From Halalkalibacillus halophilus DSM 18494 (GTDB lineage Bacteria; Bacillota; Bacilli; Bacillales; Alkalibacillaceae): DNA of 64,000 nt. The stretch spans positions 135,549 through 199,548 of the forward strand of contig NZ_AUHI01000006.1 of NCBI RefSeq assembly GCF_000423105.1, written 5' to 3'. The notes beneath the pieces were generated by a model. The model was not told the origin of the DNA and searched no databases. It was given only the letters and a program-made list of their open reading frames with translations. A program made the position numbers and the translations under genes. Shown here piece after piece: positions 51,232-58,468 of this stretch. Within the stretch, counting starts at the first letter, position 1. Every line of letters starts with the position of its first letter.

Positions 51232-52470
51232 TTAATCGATTCTGACTCGAATACGGTCATTTTCTGCTTGCAATCGGATGTTGTCAGGACCTTCAAATTG
51301 AACCGTTGCAAAGAATTCCCCTTCTACATAACCATCGACATCAATCCATACGCGAATATCATCACGATCAAGGTCTTCTAAGTCCTCTTCTGTTCCAATG
51401 ACTGTCACATCTATTTCAGGGTCTTCTGGGTCTAAGAAGGTAATCTCTTGGTCATCTTCTAAGTTCTCTACTTCGACTTCCATTTCCTCGTACACTTCTT
51501 CAATCGCTTCTTGCACGGTCACTTCTATTTCTACCGTTTCTGGTTCTATTTTTGTCGTACCAGATGGAAGTGGAAGATCAGCTTCAATCGTTGTAGACTC
51601 TTCAATTTCAGATAAATCTACTGATATCGCTTCTAGCATATTTATCTCCTCTAATCGTTCCGTGGTACCAAAAAGAGTTGCTGATACTGGGTCCACTGAA
51701 ATTCCTTCAAGAACTAAATCTTCACTTAATTCACCTGTAGTCTCATGGCGAATCGGATAGCGTTTATCACTCACTGACACGTCTGCTTCTATTTCAACAG
51801 TAGAAGGATTAACAAAAACGTTCAGCTCATTTCCATCTGAGTCATAAACCCTTACTGGTGTATTCGTCGCAATACCATCTTGAGAGAGTTCTGCAAAGCT
51901 AACAATCGCTTTTACCATCGCAATTGACTCGACTTCTTCACTGGAACCAGTTACTTCCACCTCTTGTGGGGACACCACTGGAGCACTTGCGAAAACTTCT
52001 GACTCATCTATGTCGTTTCTACCCACATAATCAATTTCAACGGGCAAAGTAACCGTGGAACGCTCTTCAATAATAACTTCAATCATCCGCGGTTCTATAT
52101 AAACTTCTAACTGATTTGGTATACCACTATGCTCAACCTCAACTTCATGTTCTCCAGGTCCCAAATCATTTAAATCTATTTGAATGTCAAAATTCCGCTG
52201 CCTAACCGTTTGTGTAATCACACTTCTTTGACCTTCGACAGTCACATTTACCGTATCCGGTACTCCACGCACCACATACTGTTCATCATCTAATATAACT
52301 TGTAAAGGCACATTCTCCATCATTTCCGACTCACTTGAATTAGACGGTAAAAATGTGTCATTAGAGCGAGATGTATTTGCTTCATCTACTGCAACCGTCA
52401 CATATAATAATAAGGCAAGAAACAAAGAAACAATTCTTGTGAACCAAGGGCTTTTAATCAGATTGTCCAT
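51232..52470 (-). CDS. cdaR: CdaA regulatory protein CdaR (YbbR domains)
   Basis: A 412-residue protein with one N-terminal membrane helix (WFTRIVSLFLALLLYVTV) and a long extracytoplasmic part of four YbbR repeats, visible as recurring segments such as VPLQVIL, LPVEID, YPIRHE and MEVEVENL. It is strongly acidic, in line with a salt-adapted organism. CdaR binds and modulates the membrane diadenylate cyclase CdaA, whose gene it overlaps by 17 bp. GGGGGAAGCGAA precedes the ATG. Confidence 0.93.
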   Translation of the reverse strand: MDNLIKSPWFTRIVSLFLALLLYVTVAVDEANTSRSNDTFLPSNSSESEMMENVPLQVILDDEQYVVRGVPDTVNVTVEGQRSVITQTVRQRNFDIQIDLNDLGPGEHEVEVEHSGIPNQLEVYIEPRMIEVIIEERSTVTLPVEIDYVGRNDIDESEVFASAPVVSPQEVEVTGSSEEVESIAMVKAIVSFAELSQDGIATNTPVRVYDSDGNELNVFVNPSTVEIEADVSVSDKRYPIRHETTGELSEDLVLEGISVDPVSATLFGTTERLEEINMLEAISVDLSEIEESTTIEADLPLPSGTTKIEPETVEIEVTVQEAIEEVYEEMEVEVENLEDDQEITFLDPEDPEIDVTVIGTEEDLEDLDRDDIRVWIDVDGYVEGEFFATVQFEGPDNIRLQAENDRIRVRID

Positions 52471-53290
52471 TTCGCTTCCCCCTAAAACTCCAAGATTTAG
52501 ACGTGTTTGTTTGATCTGTTGGATTCAATTCTTTCTGAAGCATTTTACGTAACGACTCTTCATCAAGCTTACGATGCAATTCCCCATTTTTGGTACAGGA
52601 GATGCTACCCGTTTCTTCTGATACGATAATAGTAAATGCATCCGTTACTTCACTGACACCCATTGCAGCTCTATGCCTCGTCCCTAATTCTTTAGAGATA
52701 AATGGACTCTCACTTAATGGCAAGTAACAAGCTGCCGCCACTATTTCATCATCACGAATAACTACTGCACCATCGTGAAGAGGTGCATTCGGAATGAATA
52801 TATTTGTTAAGAGCTCACTAGATAATCTTCCACCAACTGATACTCCAGTTTCAACATAGTCACCCATACCTGTTTCACGTTCGATCGAGATTAAAGCTCC
52901 AATTCGACGCTTACCTATATAATTACAAGAACGAATAATTGCTTCTATGGAATCAGAGATCGCTTTTTCTTGTGAGGATGTATTTCTAGCAAAAAAGCTT
53001 CCTCTTCCTAATTGCTCCAGTGCTCTTCTAATTTCAGGCTGGAATAAAATAATAACTGCAAGAAAACCCCATGTAATAGCCTGGTATACTAACCACTGCA
53101 CCGTCTGTAATTCTAATATCGAACTGAAAAACCAAATACCTAATATAACAAAGATTCCTTTAAGTAACTGTACTGCTTTTGTCCCCCGTATAACTGAAAA
53201 TAATTTATATATTACAAACCATACAAGGGCAACGTCTACTACAATTCGTAAAAATTGCAGGAAGTCGAATTCCTCAAAACTCATGCCCAC
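52454..53290 (-). CDS. cdaA: Membrane diadenylate cyclase CdaA
   Basis: A 278-residue enzyme making the second messenger c-di-AMP from two ATP. Three N-terminal helices (about 10-85) are followed by the DAC domain with DGAVVIRDDEIVAAACYLPL and GTRHRAAMGVSE, which contain the catalytic DGA and RHR motifs. c-di-AMP controls potassium and osmolyte uptake and cell-wall balance. It heads the cdaA-cdaR-glmM operon and lies directly downstream of the sigma gene, without rsiW between. Confidence 0.97.
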   Translation of the reverse strand: MGMSFEEFDFLQFLRIVVDVALVWFVIYKLFSVIRGTKAVQLLKGIFVILGIWFFSSILELQTVQWLVYQAITWGFLAVIILFQPEIRRALEQLGRGSFFARNTSSQEKAISDSIEAIIRSCNYIGKRRIGALISIERETGMGDYVETGVSVGGRLSSELLTNIFIPNAPLHDGAVVIRDDEIVAAACYLPLSESPFISKELGTRHRAAMGVSEVTDAFTIIVSEETGSISCTKNGELHRKLDEESLRKMLQKELNPTDQTNTSKSWSFRGKRNGQSD

Positions 53291-53434
53291 ACGCCCTTCA
53301 CATCACTGTATTAAGAAAAATATATAATAAAATTATATGAATTCAAATTTAAAACAATCATAGCCATTATAGCATATTTCCTGCTCTGGATAAGGATAGG
53401 AATTGTATTTTATTTCTTATTTATAAAAAATAAA

Positions 53435-53469
53435 ACGTTGCCCCTAGTCAAACAGACTCGATGCAACGT
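53435..53469 (-). terminator. Terminator overlapping the 3' end of the sigma factor gene
   Basis: On the minus strand ACGTTGC (53469-53463) pairs with GCAACGT (53441-53435), with an inner AGTC/GACT stem. TTTATTTTTT follows. The stem includes the last codons of the sigma gene, so its transcript ends before cdaA. Confidence 0.8.
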
Positions 53470-54034
53470 GTGGATTGGAAATAATTAGTTTGTGTAAAGC
53501 TTGCTTACTTCTGTGTAGATGCGTTTTAACAGTACCAACTGGAAGAAATAATGCTTTGCTTATATCTTCTAAACTATAGTCCTCGCAATACCTTAGAAAA
53601 ATAACTGCTTGGTATTTTTCTGGTAGTTGATAGATTGCTTCACAGATCAGTTTTCTCTTTTCATTTTTCGCACACTCTTCCTCTGGCAAAGGTTCTTTAC
53701 TTCTGAGCTGATCGGTGTACGTTATATCCTGGCAATCTTTAATTTCGTCATCCAATATGACGGACGGTTTCTTTTTACGCATATAATCGATTGTTACATT
53801 CGTCGCTATTCGGTGCAACCACGCTTGAAACTTCTCATGGTCTTGGCAAGAGTTTATATTTTTATAAGCTTTCAAAAAAGTCTCCTGGGTGAATTCCTCC
53901 GCATCATGACGATTTCCAATCATTCGATAACAATGACTGTAGATCATTCCTTCGTATTGATGCACAAGCTCCTCAAAAGCATTTTCATTCCCATCTTTAA
54001 AAGCTGTAACCCGTTTCCCAACTGCCTGGTTCAT
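53444..54034 (-). CDS. sigW: ECF sigma factor, SigW-like
   Basis: A 196-residue extracytoplasmic-function sigma factor. Region 2 shows YSHCYRMIGNRHDAEEFTQETFLKAY and WLHRIATNVTIDYMRKKKP (about residues 32-87). Region 4 shows LPEKYQAVIFLRYCEDYSLEDISKALFLPVGTVKTHLHR (about 137-175). The similarity and the place next to cdaA point to SigW, which controls envelope-stress genes. The usual anti-sigma gene rsiW is absent and a terminator follows. I do not see the SigW autoregulatory promoter upstream; TATAAT at about 54095-54100 suggests sigma-A control. Confidence 0.8.
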   Translation of the reverse strand: MNQAVGKRVTAFKDGNENAFEELVHQYEGMIYSHCYRMIGNRHDAEEFTQETFLKAYKNINSCQDHEKFQAWLHRIATNVTIDYMRKKKPSVILDDEIKDCQDITYTDQLRSKEPLPEEECAKNEKRKLICEAIYQLPEKYQAVIFLRYCEDYSLEDISKALFLPVGTVKTHLHRSKQALHKLIISNPHVASSLFD

Positions 54035-54211
54035 ACCATTTCCCCCGCAAACTCAACACCAAAATTTTTCTGAAATAATAACTGTCTCATCATTATAATA
54101 CATCTTCCAATAAATGAGAACTCCATATTCAAAATTTTTCAATTTATTGTTAAATTCGATGGAAATTTTGTGTGGGAAGGGGGTTGAGTGGGGGTTAAAA
54201 AATGGTGGGTG

Positions 54212-54455
54212 GTGATTGGGCTTCCTGACGAGCGATTGGAACGTGCTGACAGGCGATTGGGCTTCCTGGACAGGCGATTGGGCTTCCTGACGAGCGATTG
54301 GATCTCGGAGAGTGGGTTCCAAAATTGATATATTATGCTAATCGCTGAAATTCTCATTTGAACGCTGATATAGTTTCATGAACGTTGATATCTTCATCTA
54401 GAAGTTGATATAAATTTCTAACTGCCGATATACCTTCCTTAAAATTGATTTACAC
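54212..54455. repeat. Two adjacent degenerate 20-21 bp tandem arrays
   Basis: The left half (54212-54310) has five units based on GCGATTGGGCTTCCTGACGA. The right half (54325-54455) has about seven units based on GTTGATAT followed by 12-13 variable bases. Both keep a 20-21 bp step, about two helical turns. Open frames on the minus strand through it (KPNRLS-type repeats) have no ribosome site and are by-products of the repeat. The array lies between sigW and rocF. A third array with the same period is at 247-363. Confidence 0.75.
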
Positions 54456-54461
54456 TAAAAA

Positions 54462-54489
54462 CCAGGCTACCTTTTATAAAGTAACCTGG
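54462..54489 (-). terminator. Terminator after rocF
   Basis: CCAGGCTAC (54462-54470) pairs with GTAACCTGG (54481-54489), with one G-T/C-A position. TTTTT follows on the minus strand, 12 bp past the rocF stop. Confidence 0.85.
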
Positions 54490-54500
54490 ACTTAGCGAGT

Positions 54501-55403
54501 TTAGATATATTTTTTTCCTAAAAAGGCAGCGATCATTTCAGCTGCTACTATTGCTGTTTTGTTTTTGTAATCTAATAGTGGGTTCACTTCCACAACTTCT
54601 GCAGATGTTAAAATACCTGCATCATGTAGCATCCGCATAGCATAATGCGTTTGCTTATAGGATACTCCTCCATCTACTGTCGTGCCTGTTCCTGGGGTGT
54701 GTATTGGATCAATGCCATCTACATCTAAGCTTAAATGAACATGATCAGTTCTTTCCTCCAAGTAGTTAATGGTTTCTCTCATAACTACTTCCATCCCCAT
54801 CTCTTCAATTTCATGCATGCTGTAAACTTTAATACCTTTTTCCTTAATTAACTTTTTCTCCCCGTCATCAATAGATCGCGCACCTATTATAACTATATTC
54901 TCTGGGTCAACCTTAGGAAAATTCCCTTTAATGGAAGTAAGTCTATCATGACCTAGCCCGATACTAGCTGCTAAAGACATACCATGTATGTTTCCAGAAG
55001 GTGATGTCTCAGCCGTATTCAAATCAGCATGTGCGTCATACCAAATTACTCCAAGCTTCCTTGTTTGGTCCGAAACCCCAGCAATCGTTCCAATCGCGAT
55101 ACTGTGATCTCCCCCTAGAATTAATGGGAATTCATCTTTGTTATAAATTTCATTTACTTTATTGGCAATTTCAATATTTCCTTGAGCAACTTGATCTAAG
55201 TTTCTCAAATTAGTTTTTGGGTCAATACTATGATTTCTAGTATTTTCAATAGAAACATTTCCATAGTCAGACATATCCAAATTCAAAGCTTCCAGATGTT
55301 TATGTAAACCAGCATAACGGATTGCATCTGGTCCAAAGTCTACACCATCATTCGGTTGTGCAACTGTTAGTGGAGCCCCTATGATTCCTATCATTTTATT
55401 CAA
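54501..55403 (-). CDS. rocF: Arginase RocF
   Basis: A 300-residue manganese enzyme splitting arginine into ornithine and urea. Metal ligands lie in GGDHSIAIG, WYDAHADLNT and SLDVDGIDP, and GVSYKQTHY follows. Length fits Bacillus arginase (about 296-300). I chose TTG 55403, 8 bp after AAAGGGG; an ATG three codons later is too far from it. In Bacillus arginase genes commonly lie beside sigW, as here. No rocD or rocE is nearby. Confidence 0.93.
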   Translation of the reverse strand: MNKMIGIIGAPLTVAQPNDGVDFGPDAIRYAGLHKHLEALNLDMSDYGNVSIENTRNHSIDPKTNLRNLDQVAQGNIEIANKVNEIYNKDEFPLILGGDHSIAIGTIAGVSDQTRKLGVIWYDAHADLNTAETSPSGNIHGMSLAASIGLGHDRLTSIKGNFPKVDPENIVIIGARSIDDGEKKLIKEKGIKVYSMHEIEEMGMEVVMRETINYLEERTDHVHLSLDVDGIDPIHTPGTGTTVDGGVSYKQTHYAMRMLHDAGILTSAEVVEVNPLLDYKNKTAIVAAEMIAAFLGKKYI

Positions 55404-55608
55404 ATTAATAACCCCTTTCTCCACTAGCCATTTTATACCTTTTTCAAACTATGACTCAACTGCACAAAATCGTGAATAAATATGCACATATGAAACCGCT
55501 CTCATCATTGAGTGTCTCTATAATTGGATAAAACATGCATGTAAAGAAAACTTTGTTTCAAACACAAAAAAACACTTCCTAATAGAAAGTGTGCGTTTGA
55601 TTCATATA

Positions 55609-55684
55609 TGGTGGAGCCTAGCGGGATCGAACCGCTGACCTCCTGCGTGCAAAGCAGGCGCTCTCCCATCTGAGCTAAGGCCCC
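55609..55684 (-). tRNA. tRNA-Ala (anticodon TGC)
   Basis: A 76-nt cloverleaf with GGGGCCTTAGCTCAG at the 5' end, anticodon loop TTTGCAC, GGTTCGATCCC T-arm, and encoded CCA. Last of seven tRNA genes in the transcript. Confidence 0.95.
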
Positions 55685-55700
55685 AAATATGAAAAAAGAG

Positions 55701-55773
55701 TGAGCCATGAAGGATTCGAACCTTCGACCCTCTGATTAAAAGTCAGATGCTCTACCAACTGAGCTAATGGCTC
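55701..55773 (-). tRNA. tRNA-Lys (anticodon TTT)
   Basis: A 73-nt cloverleaf with GAGCCATTAGCTCAG, anticodon loop CTTTTAA and GGTTCGAATCC. CCA is not encoded. Confidence 0.95.
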
Positions 55774-55795
55774 AATGTACTATATGAAAAAATAA

Positions 55796-55870
55796 TGGCT
55801 GGGCCAGTAGGATTCGAACCTACGCATGACGGCACCAAAAGCCGTTGCCTTACCGCTTGGCCATGGCCCA
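55796..55870 (-). tRNA. tRNA-Gln (anticodon TTG)
   Basis: A 75-nt cloverleaf beginning TGGGCCATGGCCAAG, anticodon loop TTTTGGT, and encoded CCA. Confidence 0.95.
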
Positions 55871-55874
55871 ATAA

Positions 55875-55960
55875 TGGTGGAGGGAGTAGGACTCGAACCT
55901 ACGAACCCGATGGGAGCGGATTTACAGTCCGCCGCGTTTGGCCAACTTCGCTATCCCTCC
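55875..55960 (-). tRNA. tRNA-Tyr (anticodon GTA)
   Basis: An 86-nt class II tRNA with a long variable arm (CTCCCATCGGG), anticodon GTA in ACTGTAAAT, and encoded CCA. Confidence 0.95.
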
Positions 55961-55969
55961 AGTTGTAAA

Positions 55970-56045
<76 letters not shown>

Positions 56046-56055
56046 AAATTGTGCA

Positions 56056-56131
56056 TGGTGGAGGATGCAGGGCTCGAACCTGCGACCCCTTGCTTGTAAG
56101 GCAAGTGCTCTCCCAGCTGAGCTAATCCTCC
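56056..56131 (-). tRNA. tRNA-Val (anticodon TAC)
   Basis: A 76-nt cloverleaf with GGAGGATTAGCTCAG, anticodon loop CTTACAA and encoded CCA. Confidence 0.95.
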
Positions 56132-56166
56132 CGAGCACATATTAACAAATGTGCTAAAAATGGTGA

Positions 56167-56238
56167 TGACCCGTACGGGATTCGAACCCGTGTTACCGCC
56201 GTGAAAGGGCGGTGTCTTAACCACTTGACCAACGGGCC
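56167..56238 (-). tRNA. tRNA-Glu (anticodon TTC)
   Basis: A 72-nt cloverleaf with GGCCCGTTGGTCAAG, anticodon loop CTTTCAC and GGTTCGAATCCC. CCA is not directly encoded. First gene of the cluster. Confidence 0.95.
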
Positions 56239-56279
56239 GTGTAAATAATAATACCCTTCATCAGAAAAGGACAAGTTTT

Positions 56280-56308
56280 ATTATATACACATTTAAAAGC
56301 TTTGTAAA
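56280..56308 (-). promoter_or_regulatory. Promoter of the seven-tRNA cluster
   Basis: On the minus strand TTTACA (56308-56303), a 17-bp spacer and a perfect TATAAT (56285-56280) lie about 42 bp upstream of the tRNA-Glu gene. This is close to consensus, as expected for stable RNA. The stretch 56309-56565 is otherwise AT-rich, with a 9-bp direct repeat near its right end. Confidence 0.8.
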
Positions 56309-56626
56309 GCGACAAAATAAATTCAAAATTTTAAAACAATTACCTCCACTTTATATCAATTTTTTTACAAAAATTCAGTGAAATTTCAAATTAATTAAAT
56401 TTATTTTAAAAAGTTTTAATCTTCTTTATCCACTGATATAAGCACAATACATAGATCTTAGGTCTTAAGAATTAGCTATTTCAATTTGACTTCTCTAGGA
56501 ACTCTGATTACGCTAGTAAATGTCGTTAATTTTATTAATTTTGTTAAGTTTTTTTAAAACAAAGTTAATATGCCGCAATTTAAGATACTTCAATATTATT
56601 ATTCAAAGTTGAAAGGAGGATTTCAT

Positions 56627-57382
56627 ATTCATGTAACTATTCACGACCATCACTTTGAAGCAGATACTATTTTATTTGATAAAGACGGCACGTTAATTGA
56701 TTTTTATTCGGTTTGGGGCAATTGGGGAGAAGTTATCCTCCAAGAGATCGATTCCCGTGTAAAGGACAGAATACCTTTTAATAAAAATAAAGCTGCTCAC
56801 ATGATTGGTTTAAATTTAGAAGCCGAAACATGGGACCCAAAAGGCCCTTTAGCTATCGGCGGCACAGGTGACTTAATTACACTACTTACACATTACTTAT
56901 ATCAACATGAGATTCCTTGGAATGATGCTTTAACACATATAATAGAAAGTTTTGAAGCAGTTAATAAGAATTTCAATTGGAATAAATACATTAAACCAAT
57001 TAATGGAGTCATTGACTTCCTATCAGAAGCCAAAAGTAACGGGATTAAAATGGCAGTAGTTACCTCTGATTTAACAGAGGATGCCATACTTCACCTAAAA
57101 CTCTTAGGGATAGATGAATATTTCTCCACAATCTTAGGCCATGATTCAGTCTCTAGAGGAAAACCATTTAGTGATATGGCTGATTTAGCGTGTGAACAGT
57201 TAAATGCGAATCGTGATAAAACAATTGTTTTTGGTGACTCGAATGGAGATATGAAATTAGCAAAAAACGCGAATCTTAAAGCTGGTATTGGGGTCACACC
57301 TAATAGTGTTGAGAACGCGTCCTATTTACAAGATGCTGAACTCATTATAAACAACTACAACAGTTGTTCTATAAATAAATAA
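56627..57382 (+). CDS. HAD family phosphatase with an apparent ATT start, first gene of the sphingomyelinase operon
   Basis: A 251-residue cytoplasmic hydrolase. Motif I is LFDKDGTLIDF, motif II VVTSDLTEDA, motif III Lys is in SRGKPFSD and motif IV is FGDSNGDM. A helical cap domain (about 30-130) places it in the phosphoglycolate phosphatase-like subfamily. A perfect AAAGGAGG (56612-56619) lies 7 bp before ATT 56627. No ATG, GTG or TTG follows it before motif I, and the upstream ATG 56570 has no ribosome site. It precedes the ABC importer by 21 bp, so I infer that it dephosphorylates the imported compound. Confidence 0.8.
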   Translation: MHVTIHDHHFEADTILFDKDGTLIDFYSVWGNWGEVILQEIDSRVKDRIPFNKNKAAHMIGLNLEAETWDPKGPLAIGGTGDLITLLTHYLYQHEIPWNDALTHIIESFEAVNKNFNWNKYIKPINGVIDFLSEAKSNGIKMAVVTSDLTEDAILHLKLLGIDEYFSTILGHDSVSRGKPFSDMADLACEQLNANRDKTIVFGDSNGDMKLAKNANLKAGIGVTPNSVENASYLQDAELIINNYNSCSINK

Positions 57383-57403
57383 AAAATAAGGGGAGAAATT
57401 TAA

Positions 57404-58396
57404 ATGAAAAAGTTAACATTAGCAACAATTACACTACTTACTATGCTAATAGTTGCTGCATGCGGTGGCAGCTCGGACTCTGATGGAGAGCCGTTGCAAG
57501 TTTATACGCACAATGATTCTGAGGAAATGGATGCAATGGTTGAAGATATTGAAGAAAACACAGGAATCGAAATGGACGTTCTTCGTTTATCTAGTGGAGA
57601 AGGTTGGAGTCGTATTGAAGCTGAAGCTCCTGATGTAGGTGCTGATATGCAAATTGGTATGCTTCACGGTTTTGGTATGAAAGCTGAAGAAGCTGGTTAC
57701 TTATTACCACATGAATCAGAGGAATGGGAAGACGTACCAGATCAATTTAAACAAGAAGATGGAGAATGGTACGGTACATCATTCTGGTATAACATGATTG
57801 CAGTTAATGAAGACATTATGGAAGATAAAGGTCTTGATGTTCCTGAATCTTGGGAAGATTTATTAGACCCACAATATGAAGGTGAAATTGTACTACCTGA
57901 CCCAGGTACTTCAGGTACAGCATTTTTAGTTACATCTACTATTATGCAGCTAATGGGTGAAGAAGCTGGTTGGGAATACTTTGAAGATCTTGATGAAAAC
58001 GTAGCCCAGTATACGAAATCAGGAACGGCACCTGCACAAATGGTAGCTCAAGGTGAGTATGCTATTGGAATCACATGGGACCAAGCTGTCTTTGACTATA
58101 TTGACCAAGGTTACCCTATTGATAGCGTGTTACCAGAAGAGGGTGTTGGTTATAGTTTAGACGTTGCTTGGATTTTTGAGAACACGGAACAACCTGAGAA
58201 AGCGAAGGAAGTAATGGATTACTTAGGTACACAGGATTTCATGGAGTTATCAGCGGAATACCGTTCAATGGTAACAAAACCTGGTATTACTGAGGATGAA
58301 GGTTTAGAAGAAAGCTTTATCGATTATGATGCCCAATGGGATGCAGATAACCGTGATCGTATAATGGAAGAATGGCAAGACAGATTCTCTAATTAA
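57404..58396 (+). CDS. ABC transporter substrate-binding lipoprotein (Fbp/AfuA/PhnS type)
   Basis: A 330-residue lipoprotein: signal with lipobox VAAC (Cys20), then a type 2 periplasmic binding fold of the iron(III)/2-aminoethylphosphonate cluster (GTSFWYNMIAVNEDIM, PDPGTSGTAFLVTS, VAQGEYAIGITWDQA). Members bind ferric iron, aminoethylphosphonate or sugar phosphates. The iron-binding tyrosine pair of FbpA is not obvious, while Ser/Thr/Gly-rich loops suited to phosphate are present. The mature protein is very acidic. First component of the importer. Confidence 0.85.
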   Translation: MKKLTLATITLLTMLIVAACGGSSDSDGEPLQVYTHNDSEEMDAMVEDIEENTGIEMDVLRLSSGEGWSRIEAEAPDVGADMQIGMLHGFGMKAEEAGYLLPHESEEWEDVPDQFKQEDGEWYGTSFWYNMIAVNEDIMEDKGLDVPESWEDLLDPQYEGEIVLPDPGTSGTAFLVTSTIMQLMGEEAGWEYFEDLDENVAQYTKSGTAPAQMVAQGEYAIGITWDQAVFDYIDQGYPIDSVLPEEGVGYSLDVAWIFENTEQPEKAKEVMDYLGTQDFMELSAEYRSMVTKPGITEDEGLEESFIDYDAQWDADNRDRIMEEWQDRFSN

Positions 58397-58403
58397 ACCA
58401 CTT

Positions 58404-58429
58404 GACCAGCGTCTATAACGTCGCTGGTC
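58404..58429 (+). promoter_or_regulatory. Intercistronic hairpin after the binding-protein gene
   Basis: GACCAGCG (58404-58411) pairs perfectly with CGCTGGTC (58422-58429) over a 10-nt loop, 8 bp after the stop. There is no U-run. Such hairpins often stabilise the upstream mRNA so that the binding protein is made in excess over the permease. Confidence 0.65.
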
Positions 58430-58468
58430 TATCAATATTCAATGTACATATAACTGAGGTGATTCTAT

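Noticed and set aside
54053..54357. Two minus-strand frames encoding repeats such as RKPNRLS
   Set aside because: They are translations of the degenerate 21-bp array, lack ribosome sites and have no family resemblance.
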